The position numbers and the translations under genes are program-made. The notes beneath the pieces were generated by a model, which was not told the origin of the DNA, ran no database searches, and saw only the letters and a list, made by a program, of their open reading frames with translations. 64,000 nucleotides of DNA from Margaritifera margaritifera (Eukaryota > Mollusca > Bivalvia > Unionida > Margaritiferidae), in the NCBI GenBank assembly GCA_029931535.1, contig JAQPZY010000984.1, positions 329,501 to 393,500 of the forward strand. Direction: 5' to 3'. This document shows positions 34,312 to 45,642 of this stretch, piece by piece; position 1 is the first letter of the stretch, and the number at the start of each line of letters is the position of its first letter.

Positions 34312-37300
34312 CTGAAAAGAAAGTAAAACAAAAAATGTTTGAAAATACAGAATAATGAACTGAAACAAACATGATATTCTTAATAAATGTATTTTACTTC
34401 AAATTCTCCATATATCTGAGCTATATGCTCAAATGAAAATATCCCATGACAGACATTTCTGTCTCAATAGCATTCATACAATTTTGGGAATAGAGGTACA
34501 TGTACATGTATCTGAACCACTGCTTACATGGACCGTGAGCTTTCAAAGTTTGTCCTTTTATACTGATCAACTTGCAGTTTGGTCAAGATTTTTTAACCTA
34601 CAATTTCACAGCCCTCCAGAAATCTCTCAGATAGCCAATTATCTTTACCTTTTCCCACTGGGTCTACATTATCAGTGTTTCCTGACCCTGAAACTCTACT
34701 CACAGAAATGAATGAGTTCTGTGACCCATTCTTTTAAAGTACCCTAAACTGAACAAACACCATGAACCATTTCCTGACAATGTAATCGATGCCGTCGATT
34801 TTTTTCCTCTTCATGCTACTTGAGGATCTCTTAAAAAAAAACTACTTCATAAAGCAAATCACTTCCTGTCAATTGTAGTAGTGTTGCATTTGTGTGTGTG
34901 TGAGTGAGAGAGAGAGAGAGTAAGAAATTATGTATGTCTTATAATGAGTTAATACCTTTTTCTAGGTATTTTTAGTTTGTTTTCAATAAAATCACTAATA
35001 GCTTTGGCATGATCATTATTTGCAGGCCCCAAGGATCCAAGGCTGAGTAGCTCTATCGATGCACAGGGGGCAGTGGAGCCTCCATGGCACATCATCTGAT
35101 CTGGATGAACTCTCACCGTCACATACTGGAATGCAAAATTTAAAAGAATTAAAAACTTGTAAGTGGCATGATTTACCAACTAGACTTCTGAGCAGTATTT
35201 ATGAAAATTCATCACTGTACACTTTGATTATTTTTAAAGCCAACAGACAGACACCTAGGGGTGAAATGATACACATGTGTCACGTATCGATAAGATTCAC
35301 GATACACAGCTTATGATACGATACATTATCGATTCTCAGTTTAAAGAATAAGAAGGCAAATGACTAATAATTATTCATGACTGCTGAAGATTAAAGTAAC
35401 TTATATAGGGTAGATATCATTTTGTATCGATTCTTCACCTCTTGTATCGATACATGTATTGATATGGCAAAAGTACTGATTCTCAGTTTAAAGAATAAGA
35501 AGGCAAATGACTAATAATTATTCATGACTGCTGAAGATTAAAGTAACTTATATAGGGTAGATATCATTTTGTATCGATTCTTCACCTCTTGTATCGATAC
35601 ATGTATTGATATGGCAAAAGTACTGATGCATCGATATATCGATAAATCGTTTCACCCCTACAGACACCTGTACTAATATCATCATCATAATAAAGATTGC
35701 CTTCAAAAACTCACACTCCCAATTTTGACATACAGAAAGCCCTGTGGGGTTTTAAGTTACACAATGTTAATAATCATATATGACAGTTATCTTCAATTTC
35801 ACTTTCCTGAGAAGATTCAAGAACATGGGAAACAACTTTAATAACATCCAACCCAAGTGAGGTTGCCTACAGTATATACTGTGTATAGGCTGGATCCAAC
35901 TACAAATGTCACTGACCCAGATCTACCTAATGCACCAGCAGATCTGGATCTATGCAGGACTAATCAGTTGAACAAAACAACATAGACCCTGTTCTGCTGG
36001 CACATTTGCAGTCCGATCCAACTTAAAGTCTTGTATACAAGTATATACAGTTCCTACTAATCTGAAAAATGAGATCCACTTTTTTGCTGCGAGTGTCGAT
36101 CACTATAATCATTAATACCTACACAAATTTTAAGAACCCTGGTCTGATAACATCTAGCCACATGTTAAACAAAAATTACACTTGGTTGTAAGTACTCTCA
36201 GGATTCCAGAGATGACTTAACGATCATGTGGTGACCAAGACTATGGCTTATGTTGTGGTCAGTATTTTATACAAGTTTTTATTATTTTCAATAAAATTCA
36301 AGGTTTCATGATCATTCAAGGAATTCGAGTTATAACAGTGTGTGCTTTAATTCTTTTGGAAGGTTTTCATGATTCTTTTATTAATGGATATATGTATGTT
36401 GTGATCAAAGATGTTTGACAGACTTTCTAACCATCAGCAGAAGGTTGGGGTTGCAAGAACAATGGCAGATGACCCATTAGTCATAATGTTGACTTGGAGT
36501 CCCAAAGGCAGTGCACAGGCACACACGAATGGAAAGCAATATGAAGACCACCCACTTGTCAGGCACAGCCTTGTTACAATAAAACATACTTCAAAATCAA
36601 TGTGATTTCAGCAACAAGCTGATTTAATGATAGAATTGTTAAATACCATGAAAGGTATGCAGCAGAAAATTAGCACAGATACATGCAAACACTCTGCTGA
36701 AGTCAGCTACTACACTTGTTTTAACAATGGTCAGTCAGGAAATACATGTACTCAATTTTAACAAAAGCTCTACTATACAAGAGGCTTTTTTTTAAAATGC
36801 ACCTTTCATATCTTTGTAATAAAATGAGTTTATTATATGCAATAATGAGAGAAAGAAAGATAACTGATTACGCATCATAACTTTCAATCGATGTAACCCA
36901 TAGCTTTATTTGCTACTGACAAAATTTAGAAATAAAAATTTGATATCACTTTATATTCAGAAGTAAATACGTAAATTGTTGCTGAGCAATACTCTTTTGT
37001 ATGTAAAAAAAAAAAGAATTGATAAAATTAACTGGGCTATTAAACTGCTATCACTGTGCTTTTCCTATTTTCTTATCATTTCTAGTTTGGTTATATGGTC
37101 CATCTTGGTCATAATTAACATAAAGGAATTAAAAGCTTCAGAAATGTATAGACTGAAAGTCGAATAAGCCAGCATTGCTCCAATAATGAAAATGAACACA
37201 ATAATATTTGTGACGACCCTAGAATTAACATGAAAGGTTCACATAAACAGCAAATAACTGGGATTTACAACCTATGAAGCCAAAACATCCTCCATCACCA

Positions 37301-40300
37301 GTTCAGAGTAGATAAAGCCATTAAAAATATAAAGCCATTATTAATAACAATCAATGCAATGAAAGATAGATTTTATCGCCTTGGCAAACAAGTGGCATAT
37401 CAATTTTGGGTGATATACAGGGCATTATTGATAGATATGATTTGTTCAGTTTATGCATAATACAGTGCAAGTTAAACAAACAAACAAAATAAATAATATA
37501 AATACATGTACGAAGATATTCTGATTTTATGCAGCTAAAATTAACTTACATACAAAAACCAGAGACTATTTATTTTACAGTAAATACAATATCTACCGCA
37601 GATATTCATTTCATAACTTACATACAAAAACCAGAGGCTATTTATTTTACAGTAAATACAATATCTACTGCAGATATTCATTTCATAACTAAGCTGCACA
37701 ATACTAGGCATTTCTGTTCAATTTCAAAAGATGATGATGATATGATGATGATATGATGGCTGTCCAGGAGAAATTAACAGCTAATGCAATATGCAAAAAA
37801 AAAACTATCGTTCTCCCATCAGCACTTACTGACCAACTGGCCCCACCCTTTTTTGTGCTAGGTACATGTATATCTTCAAGCATCTAAACTTCGATTATTA
37901 TTGCCTTTAATTTTGCTTTGGAGTCCACAGTTTATTCAAGTAACTTTAAACTTAGTTTTGGTTCCCAAAGATCCAATGCCGTTTGGGCGATTATGGGCAT
38001 AATTTCAGTGATTTCACACTGTTGGCTAAACCCTGTTTAAATACGCATTTGGTACATGTTCTTTGGTGACAAAATGTTTTATTTCTAATAATGCAAACTT
38101 CTTAAAAAGGATAATAGGGTCAAAATGTGACAAGTTAGTAACAAAACTGATAATAAAACAATATTCACTTCACATTCAGTAACAGTTTCGCAGTATGTGT
38201 CAAGTGTAATGAAAGAATGCATTGTACCAAATGAAGTTGTATCAACATCTACTGAAAATAAGCATACAAGTTTAACTCCTACCAAAAAATATTTAAGAGG
38301 TTATGTTTTTCATCACTTTCACCCTTAAATTTGGTAATATTGAACTTGTCAGATGACCAAACCAGCAATCATAGATATATTTGTTTGAGCTGTTGGCAAA
38401 AGAAATACAGCAGCATGTGCTAAGCAGAGTCTGTGGTAAATGCAAACAGTGTCTATCTTATTTCTCAGTACTTGAGAAAATGTGTCACACATTTTGTGAA
38501 GCACCTAAATATTCTCATGGGATTCTTTGTTCAGAAATGTATCTTTCATCTCTCGCAATAAACATGTCAATGTGTTTTTGTGGGCCAGTCTTTGAATATT
38601 ACATGGTATGGAGTACAACTTAAAATGAGAATTTTACACTGTCTACTGTAGCTCAGCTGAAAGGTAAGTTCCATGCGAAGAAGTAGGCATCCACTATTAC
38701 TAGTTTCCCGCATGCCAATTTAGGATGGTTTTGCACCATACTGTTTCATTCCTGCGCCAGGTGATTTTTTTTGTCTGTGCTAGGACATTTTTTTCATCCC
38801 ACTAGGCCTTTTTTCCAATAAAATGCCCTTTTGTTTGGCTGCAAATGCCCCTTTTTGTGTCTCGCTAAAAAAATCAGTAGCGTATGTGCTTGACTGAATT
38901 TTTATGATTGTAAGTAGAAATACATCTTTGCCTAAAGCTAAGACTATTCATCGTGTCCACTGATTAACACCATGCGGCAATGCATAAAGGAGGCTTATGT
39001 TTATCTGAACTGCTTGCAGCAGTGTGTCCACTCACTTAGGGTTTCCTCCAAGTCGTTTTACACTGGTGCCTTGCTATTCTGTTCTTTCCCCTTGCCAGGT
39101 TGTTACTTTCTGTTCGTACACCAGTAGTCTAGTAACTTTACTGACATGCATCAGCATCCCACAAACAATCATGTTAACTGCTTACTGAGGTGTAAAAAGC
39201 TGAAGAAAGCCTTAAATGTAAGTTTTGTGAAGAACTGCCCCTGTTACATTTGGCAGGTCATCTTGAGTAGCTTGTGGCCAGGATGGGAATGGGATTCGAC
39301 CACTGGTGAATCTGGATGACATTTGTGGATGAATGTCAAGGTAAGGGTGGAGAAGTGTAGAGGTCTAGGTATATGAGGCAACTTACTAACCAGCCTTGCT
39401 GGTCTGGACGTTTTAGTCTAGTGATAGGTATGCCCAACTGTCAGAGAGTAGTCCTACAATGCAAGACGTCTACCCTGATGTTTATGTTGGTTGGGTCGAT
39501 ATCTTACTATTAAATAAATGGCATTGTGTAGCGTGATCCCCGGTCGAGTGACAGAGGAACTAGAGGCCAAATTTTCAGGAATATCTCACACACTTGGCAG
39601 CCCGTATTGACACTTTTCCACAAATTAAAGTCTAATTGCTTTAGTCGGACTATACTTACTATAATGTCTTTTTCGTAATGGAATCAAATTCTGACACAAG
39701 CAAGTGGATGCATTTTCAAGTTCCACTGACATACATTTCAGTTGGTTGAAATGTGATGGTAGCCAGCATACATGTGAACCTCCCACATGGGAGGGTTTTC
39801 TCCCGAGATTTGGGGTATCTCCTGTCCCTCACTGAAATCTCCCATGTATGCAAAATTATTAGTGAAAAATTAATTTTTCCCCCTTTTGGTTCCAGTGTAG
39901 TATATTTACGGTAATACTGCCTATGATCACGTGACTAAACTGGCTTATGCAGGGCAAGAGAATGTAGTTGCTAATTTCACCCTCTGATTCTGTTGGCAGG
40001 GTCCGGTAGGCTGGCTTCATTGTTTGAAGTTTGCCAATGTGGATTATACTATGTGTCAGCAGAAGCAATTCTGAAAGGATTAAAGACGTTAAATGATCAT
40101 GGTTGGGTTACTAAAGAGCTGAATCAGCATAAAACAATAAACATTACTTTGATTCTCTCCACAAGGTATGTTCGGCTTCGGTGCTTAAAGTTGCTGAGAT
40201 GGATTAGAGTCTATACTGTGTATGATCAAAAGTAATTTGGGCAGGATTAAAGATGTTAACTGATTATGGTTGGATTACTCAGGAGATCAAGTGGCATAAA

Positions 40301-43300
40301 ACTGGGTCGGTTTGAATTAGGTTTTGAAAGTTTATTGAGATGTCTAAGCTTACGTTATCTCCCAGTGCTAAAACACCAAAATCCAAACAACCGAAATATC
40401 ACACAAAATTCAATGATGGATGGAATTTCAGTGGTTGCAAAAGGGACATGAATATGTATTCTGCTCTTCCTGTAAAGTTGAGTTTAAACTGTTATGGTGG
40501 TAAGAATGCTATCATGCGTCATTCAGAAACCCCATCTCATAAAAGCATATTAACTGCGACAACAAATATGCCATCTGCATCAAATGTGGATAAAGTTGCA
40601 TGCACCGAGACATTATTTCCCAACTTTATAGCTGAACATAATCTCCCGTTTCTGGTAGAAGATCATTTTTCACATCTAGCAAAAATAATGTTCCCGGACT
40701 CAGAAATCGCACAAATGTTCTCATCCAAACGGGCAAAAACTACTCACATTGTGAACCAAGCTTTGGGTCCTCATTGGGATGAGAAAGTCACAAACATGTG
40801 CTGCAAAGAAAAATTTGCCATTCTCATTGACAAATCAAATGATCAAGGGAATAAATAAAATGCTGACAGTCTTAATTCATGTTTTTAACCAGGATGTAAA
40901 CAGGATCTCCACAAGATTCCTTGGATGACAGAAGAGTAAATTTTGGACTTAAACCTTATGAAACCACTGCAACAGATTATATTGTATATCCAAGACAAGT
41001 AAATTTCAAAGTTCTAATGTTTTGCATTTTGTATTGCAGTGGTGAATCTGTCTGAGAGGTTCATGACATTAACCTAGAGTGAGAGAACTGCACTGGAAGA
41101 TGAAATTCAGAACTACATTCTGACTACCAAAGAAGAACTTCCCAAATTTGACCAAGACAGTACCAGTCTTGAGCAGTTTTGGCAGACAGTTAGCAATCTA
41201 AATCTACCCACAGACAGGAAACAATTTAAATTTCTTGGTGGACTAAGCAGAGTTGTATTGACATTGCCACATTTCAATGCAGACACTGAAAAGACATTTT
41301 CCATTATGAAGAAAGTTCAGGCTGACTCTAGATTAAATCTGGATCCAGCGACAGTACATAATCTTTTTAGTGTTAAGATGAACAATGATGAGGACTGCCA
41401 CCAATATAATCCAGGCAATGATCTCATAAAAAATGCTAAAAATGTTTGTGGTACATATAAGGAGAGTGTGAATGGCAACAAGTTAATGTGAAAGAACTGA
41501 TTTGCATATTTTAATATTAAAACAAAATGTAAATTTGTTAAATATTTGTAATTTTTGCCCATTTGCATGCTAACAATCGGGTCAATGAAAATCCTGCCTC
41601 TTTTGAGGTCAAACTCCTGACAAATTTTTCAAATCTCATGACCAAGCTGACCTCTCTTTTCTGTCACATGTATGAGCCAATAAATGCCAAAGTCGGTTAA
41701 AGTTGGAGTATATTTCTTTAACAAAATGAAGACAAATATACTAATGTTGATGAAAACAATTATATAACTTCATTTAAGAAACTTATCTCTTCTTTTACCG
41801 ACTTCAGCATTCCTCTGCTCTCATCACATTTCAACCAACTGAAATGTATGTCAACGGAACTTGGATCATGCTACACAATGCCGTTTATTTAAGCAGTAAG
41901 ACATCGACCCAAACAACATAAATATCAGGGTAGACATCTTACATTGTTGGACTAGTCAGACAGATGAACTGGGTTCAATTACCGACTACGATAGTGAGGA
42001 TTTCTCTCCCCTCCTGTTACAATTCTTTAAGAAAAGAAATAGAAAATCCTACTGAACAGTCCTCTTAAACAGATATGTGGTAATATATAATTTAATTGGA
42101 ATAGGTAGTTCCTGCACCACTGACAGACACTTGCATGTTTCCCAATTTTGTCAATGTTTACAGGCAGTAAACTAAACTCTGCTGCTTAAACTTGTAAACA
42201 TTGCAGCCTTTGATGCTATCACTAGTTTTCCCACTTTTTTAACTGACAAAACAATTGCATGTGTTCAAAATACCCAGATTTTTTTTTTTAAATGGTCTAT
42301 ATCGTCGACCCTCCTAACTTCGCTACCGTCCTTGAATCGTGCGCCATGTTTCTTGCAACCTAACGCGCTTGTTTCGAGATAATGACGTCATCAACTGTGT
42401 CACCAGTGTTCTTCAAGAGAGGCAGCAAGTATTTAACAAGTAAAATCAGACAAAATGAGATTTTAACGGGTAATTTCATGTAATTTTAAAAAATCAGAAT
42501 GAAAATCTATATTTTGATTAATGCCTTATTTGTGTGAGATATTTTGGCTTAGAATTGTGTATTATATGCTGAAGATAGATCCGCTGATCACATGTTGGCT
42601 TTGTTTACATTTCTTGAACAGGAAAACCCACTTTGGGAATTTATACCATTGCAAAGCCAATGTAAATATTTGGTTTTAATCATGTGGGGTTCTTATACAA
42701 CGTTAGAAAAATTTACACTGAAATGTATATTCACTATGGACTTTTTCGTTTCAGTATTATTTAATTAGAAAGAGAAATATGTTTTACTGTTACATCCTGG
42801 AATACACTTTAAGAAATGAACCATATGTTTATATTGTATTAATATTGTATTATTTATTTGTATTATATTGAATTGAATATGTCATTGAAAGCAATAAAAT
42901 ATGATAAAGATGGAGATGAAATATAGAATTAACGGAAAAAATGTTTTCAATTTTAAATTTTTTTTTTGATTATTTCAAAAACACGGAGATGCTATCAACT
43001 AATAATATCCATACCTTGGACTAACTGGCACATTCCGGTCATATGCCATATGACATTTTAGCCAGTTACATAAACCATGGACACACTTCCAGAAATAAGT
43101 AAACTTACACACGCTCGGCAAAAACGGTAATTCTGAACTAATGTATCCTCGAACAGCCATATTTCGTGACCTTAACGTGAATTTTAACACGTTCGTTATA
43201 ATATTGTGAGAATCTATTCAAATAACCATAGAAAGTGTTCAACTACATCTACTTCTTTTAAGCATCGTGGCATTCATGTACATTACTTCAGAATTAAGTG

Positions 43301-45642
43301 CTTTTTTCCTTTTTTAAAAATGTCAGGCAAGTCCTTATTTTCGTGCTTTAATCACTATATCTATCTTTATTTGGCCATTCATGCCCTCCGGGCATACTGA
43401 ATACTTGATTCTACCCCTCTCCATATATACATTTACATCCTCAGGGCTGAGCGAATCCCATAGCCATGACGTCCCGGACTATTCATTGTTGAAGTCGGGT
43501 AAGCAAAATTTTCCAAGTCGCTTTATGAACTGATTAAATGACAGTAATGATTCTTTAATTTTTAATTGATTATACAGATGATTAACTTCCACGTGCGATA
43601 TTGCGTTTGAAGCGAAACAAATACGTTAATTAATGAGCTGTTTCTGTTCATATTTAAAAGAGAAAATGTATGTTATGATCACTTTAGAAGTAGTTGTCAA
43701 GCAAGCTGATAGTTACTCTGGATAAAATGAGTTTGCTAAATTATTTCCGCAAGGAAGGTAATAAAGGCGATTCGGAGAAGAAAATGTTTGTGAAAGTGGA
43801 GGGACAAAACGTAAGACTGCTACTCAATGTGTGGTAGCTATTTCTCCAAAGAGACATAAGCAGAACCTTTGAGATGCTTTAGAGCATTTGACTACAGGCA
43901 CTTTCCTCATGAGAGGGCAACTCTGTTGAAATATGGGAGGGAAGACTTGCAGGTTCTTCTTAATCATCTTCAGTGCTGAACAAATCCCATCCTGGACTAT
44001 TCATTTTTGATGTTGGGCAAGTAAAATTTTCCAAGTCTCGAGTCCAGGACTAGTGGATGAAATTTTTTTTGCTCAGCCCTGATCCTGTATAACACGTACA
44101 GGTGGTCAGAGATAACAATTGCATATGTGCACGTTCTGTTACCGCTTGACTGCACATTGGGCTAAATGACCAAATTATCGGCAAATCAAAACAAGTCAAA
44201 CAAAACAAAGCTGGTATAATTAATTAGTAGTGTTTTAAGCAGCTTTATTGCACTGTGTTTACTCAAACCAGATTCTCACGAGCAACTCACTGATTTTAAT
44301 CCAGCGAGCTAGCGTAATTAAATTAATGAAAGGTACTTTATTGACATCAGTGTTGGTTTCCATTATGAACTAATTAAATGACAGTAATGATTCTTTCAAC
44401 ATTTACGAGCTATATTGCGTTTGATGCGAAACAATTACTCTAATTAGTTAGCTGTCTCTGTTCGTATTTAAAAGAGAAAATGTTTGTTATGATCACTATT
44501 AGAAGTAGTTGTCAAGCAAGCTGATATTTACTATGTGGATAAAATGAGTATGCTAAATTATTTTCGCAAACAAGGAAGGTAATAAGATCGATTTGAAGAA
44601 GGAAAATTCTTGTGAAAGTGGAAGGATAAAACGTAGGACTGCTACTGAGTGTGAGAATTCCTTAAACCATGAGAGTTTACAAATTCTAATGAACATTTCA
44701 CCAAATGGCCCAGAGCTTGAGGACTTTAACCAGACACAGCTATCAACTGCTGGTTTAGTGCTGGTGCAGGTGGCAGACATGTACATGGACATTTTTTCAA
44801 ATCCAGCAGCTAAAACATATATACATGTACCTGAAGTAGCCAAATGTATATCAACCAATGTTTTTGAAAAATTAAATTCTTTTAAGAAATAATTATCTTG
44901 TATATTATTTTGGTTATTCTTTTTATGGTTTAAGTACTTATATCTCATCAAATCTCGGCAAGTAATTACCATTTTGGGACAAATGAAAAGTAAGGTGGGA
45001 CAAGTGAATAGTAAGGTGTGACAAGTGAATTTTCTGGAAAAAAAATTGCTCAGCCCTGTTTTAGCATATAATACAAAATTCAAGGCCAAAATGTCGGACA
45101 CAAATAAAGGATTAGTGAAAATATAGATTTTCATTCCGATTTTTAAAAATTACATGAAAGAACCTGTTAATACTAATTTTGTCTGATTTTACTTGTTAAA
45201 TACTTGCTGATACTTTTAAAGAACGCTGGTGACAGTTGAATTATCTCGAAACAAGCGGGTTAGGTCGCGAGAAACATGGCGCACAATTGAAGGATAATCA
45301 AGAAATCAGTAGATTAGTCAGTACGTCAATGCCAAATTTGTTTAAAAACGATGACTAAAAGAAGTAGATACAGTTAAACACTTTCTATGGTTATTTCAAT
45401 AGATTCTCACAATATTATAACGAACGCGTTAAAATTCACGTAAAGGGCACGAAATATAGTTGATCAAGGATGCTCGCACCCTTTTTTAAATGACGGAAAA
45501 ATTACCCGGATGTAAAAACCTGTTCTATACTCACTTCCTCAGGTTTTCCGAGTTGTTTTGCAATGAAACGTGACGCTTCAAGGATGAAGCCATCTGGAAT
45601 TTCACTTTTTGGTGTATTTGTATAAATTCTGAAGATTGGCAT
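34245..45642 (-). CDS. MIF: MIF-like tautomerase superfamily protein, three exons, complete
   Basis: Joining 45642-45535, 35125-34956 and 34311-34245 gives 345 nt: 114 residues plus stop, against 115 in human MIF. The proposed role is that of MIF / D-dopachrome tautomerase proteins: small trimeric tautomerases that are also secreted without a signal peptide as immune signals in animals. Visible support is the catalytic Pro right after Met (MPIFRIYTN), the conserved Lys of LGKPEE, PDQMMCHGGSTAPCAS (family PDQLMxFGGSxxPCA) and the C-terminal FVNFVDLKASN, which keeps the Asn of the active site but has Phe in place of the active-site Tyr. Only the first Cys of the CxxC redox motif remains (CASI). 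Exon 1 is 108 nt, exactly as in human; intron phases are 0 and 2 as in human. MIF versus a DDT-like paralogue is not settled. Gene divergent from TMEM134-like. Confidence 0.95.
34956..35125 (-). CDS. MIF: MIF-like gene, exon 2
   Basis: 170 nt, acceptor TTGCATTCCAG|TATGTG and donor AAAAG|GTATTA in phase 2. It codes for YVTVRVHPDQMM through NKLKIPRK, the central beta-alpha part of the fold. It is one codon shorter than the human exon, in the loop after LGSLG. Confidence 0.95.
35256..35660. mobile_element. hAT-type MITE with perfect 8-bp target duplication
   Basis: A 405-bp element begins TAGGGGTGAAATGAT and ends, in reverse complement, TAGGGGTGAAACGAT. CAGACACC lies directly outside both ends (35248-35255 and 35661-35668), a perfect 8-bp duplication as made by hAT transposases. 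It codes for nothing. Inside, a 147-bp segment rich in ATCGAT words is duplicated in tandem (starting 35331 and 35478) almost without change. It sits in MIF intron 1, about 130 bp upstream of exon 2. Confidence 0.93.
35331..35624. repeat. 147-bp tandem duplication inside the MITE
   Basis: The unit beginning GATTCTCAGTTTAAAGAATA starts at 35331 and 35478. The copies are nearly identical, far closer than the two terminal repeats are, so the duplication is recent or homogenised. Confidence 0.95.
35931..36004. repeat. Hairpin of a short repeat family (also at 26120-26235)
   Basis: Arms of 24 bp: TGCACCAGCAGATCTGGATC... at 35931-35954 and its imperfect reverse complement at 35981-36004, with a 26-bp loop. 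The loop string GGACTAATCAGTTGAACAAA recurs in reverse complement near 26180-26210. Confidence 0.75.
36005..37542. other. MIF intron 1, nothing recognised
   Basis: AT-rich intronic DNA. Frames such as 36411-36605 have no family or splice support. Confidence 0.5.
37543..37686. repeat. 72-bp tandem duplication
   Basis: AACTTACATACAAAAACCAG starts at 37543 and again at 37615; the two units differ at very few positions. Confidence 0.92.
37690..39404. other. MIF intron 1, nothing firm
   Basis: A T-rich stretch with repeated 'tttttt..tgccct' words lies at 38760-38860. No exon or transposon protein motif is supported, and it is unclear where the SINE at 39405 begins. Confidence 0.45.
39405..39440 (+). 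mobile_element. 5' half of a tRNA-derived SINE split by a hAT element
   Basis: Contains an A-box-like TTAGTCTAGTGATAGGTATG and CCCAACTG, and is then interrupted. The 3' half continues at 41964 with the B box. Joined conceptually the two give a tRNA-like promoter with normal A-to-B spacing. Confidence 0.75.
39449..41955 (+). mobile_element. hAT-family DNA transposon, 2.5 kb, nested in a SINE
   Basis: The ends match in inverted orientation: TAGTCCTACAATGCAAGACG at 39449 and, in reverse complement, CTAGTCCAACAATGTAAGAT at 41955. The match continues for about 95 bp, and a further inner inverted block (AAGTTCCACTGACATACATT at 39718-39765) pairs with 41821-41870; the left side has about 180 extra bases between the two. 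Direct flanks are TCAGAGAG (39441-39448) and TCAGACAG (41956-41963), an 8-bp target duplication with one difference. It encloses the transposase remnant at 40340-41491. Such elements move by cut-and-paste; this one is dead because the gene is broken. Confidence 0.9.
40340..41491 (+). pseudogene. hAT transposase remnant
   Basis: The N-terminal part (40340-40858) shows a BED-type zinc finger split by frameshifts: in one frame FCSSCKVEF, then in another YGGKNAIMRHSETPSHK. It is followed by LFPNFIAEHNLPFLVEDHFS and MFPDSEIAQMFSSKRAKTT, typical of hAT proteins related to ZNF862/KRBA2-like genes. After a broken middle, 41050-41491 gives the C-terminal hAT dimerisation domain: FLGGLSRVVLTLPHFNADTE, KTFSIMKKVQADSRLNLDP and LFSVKMNND. 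Much of the catalytic core between them is missing or shortened (about 200 bp remain), so no active enzyme can be made. It lies on the strand opposite to MIF, inside its first intron. Confidence 0.9.
41964..42020 (+). mobile_element. 3' half of the SINE split by the hAT element
   Basis: Begins ATGAACTGGGTTCAATTACC, containing a B-box-like GGGTTCAATTACC, and runs on into GACTACGATAGTGAGG. See the 5' half at 39405-39440. Confidence 0.75.
42290..42478 (+). repeat. Inverted-repeat segment A, left copy
   Basis: GTGCGCCATGTTTCTTGCAACCTAACGCGCTTGTTTCGAG and the following AGCAAGTATTTAACAAGTAAAATCAGACAAAA (quoted in parts: GCGCCATGTTTCTTGC, CGCTTGTTTCGAGATAA, AACAAGTAAAATCAGACA) recur in reverse complement at 45160-45310. 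Divergence is around 10-15 percent by eye. Confidence 0.85.
43130..43268 (+). repeat. Inverted-repeat segment B, left copy
   Basis: TTCGTTATAATATTGTGAGA and ACCATAGAAAGTGTT recur in reverse complement at 45338-45475. Segments A and B keep the same left-to-right order on both sides although each is inverted, so this is not one simple palindrome. Confidence 0.85.
43442..45057 (+). mobile_element. Cluster of hAT-like remnants with CAGGGCTGAGC ends
   Basis: CAGGGCTGAGC at 43442 faces GCTCAGCCCTG at 44071-44081 and again at 45047-45057, the CAGGG-type end expected for hAT elements. ATCCT lies directly outside 43442 and 44081. Two direct copies of one 5' region (about 43529-43830 and 44363-44650) each lead into a similar start, MSLLNYFRKEGNK and MSMLNYFRK. 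The second copy continues to a C-terminal frame up to 44892 (LMNISPNGPELEDF), reminiscent of ZNF862/KIAA1586-like hAT-derived proteins. All parts are short and broken. A further short copy may start at 43972 (CAGTGCTGAAC). Confidence 0.7.
45160..45310 (-). repeat. Inverted-repeat segment A, right copy
   Basis: Reverse-complement match of 42290-42478; see that entry. Confidence 0.85.
45338..45483 (-). repeat. Inverted-repeat segment B, right copy, next to MIF exon 1
   Basis: Reverse-complement match of 43130-43268, extending weakly to about 45483. It ends about 50 bp from the splice donor of MIF exon 1. Confidence 0.8.
45535..45642 (-). CDS. MIF: MIF-like gene, exon 1 (coding part)
   Basis: Contains the start codon at 45642-45640 and 36 codons, ending GAG GAA|GTGAGT with a consensus donor in phase 0. 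The start is fixed by the catalytic Pro that must follow Met. Transposon-derived inverted-repeat sequence comes within about 55 bp of the donor. Confidence 0.95.

Noticed and set aside
44593..44892. Separate host gene of 99 codons
   Set aside because: It continues a duplicated hAT-like 5' region and ends near a hAT-type terminus, so it is better explained as transposon debris.
44553..45134. 193-codon minus-strand frame
   Set aside because: It runs through hAT-like terminal sequence and the antisense of the plus-strand remnant; its repeats (TCPTLLF) come from a repeated GGGACAAGTGAA-type word.
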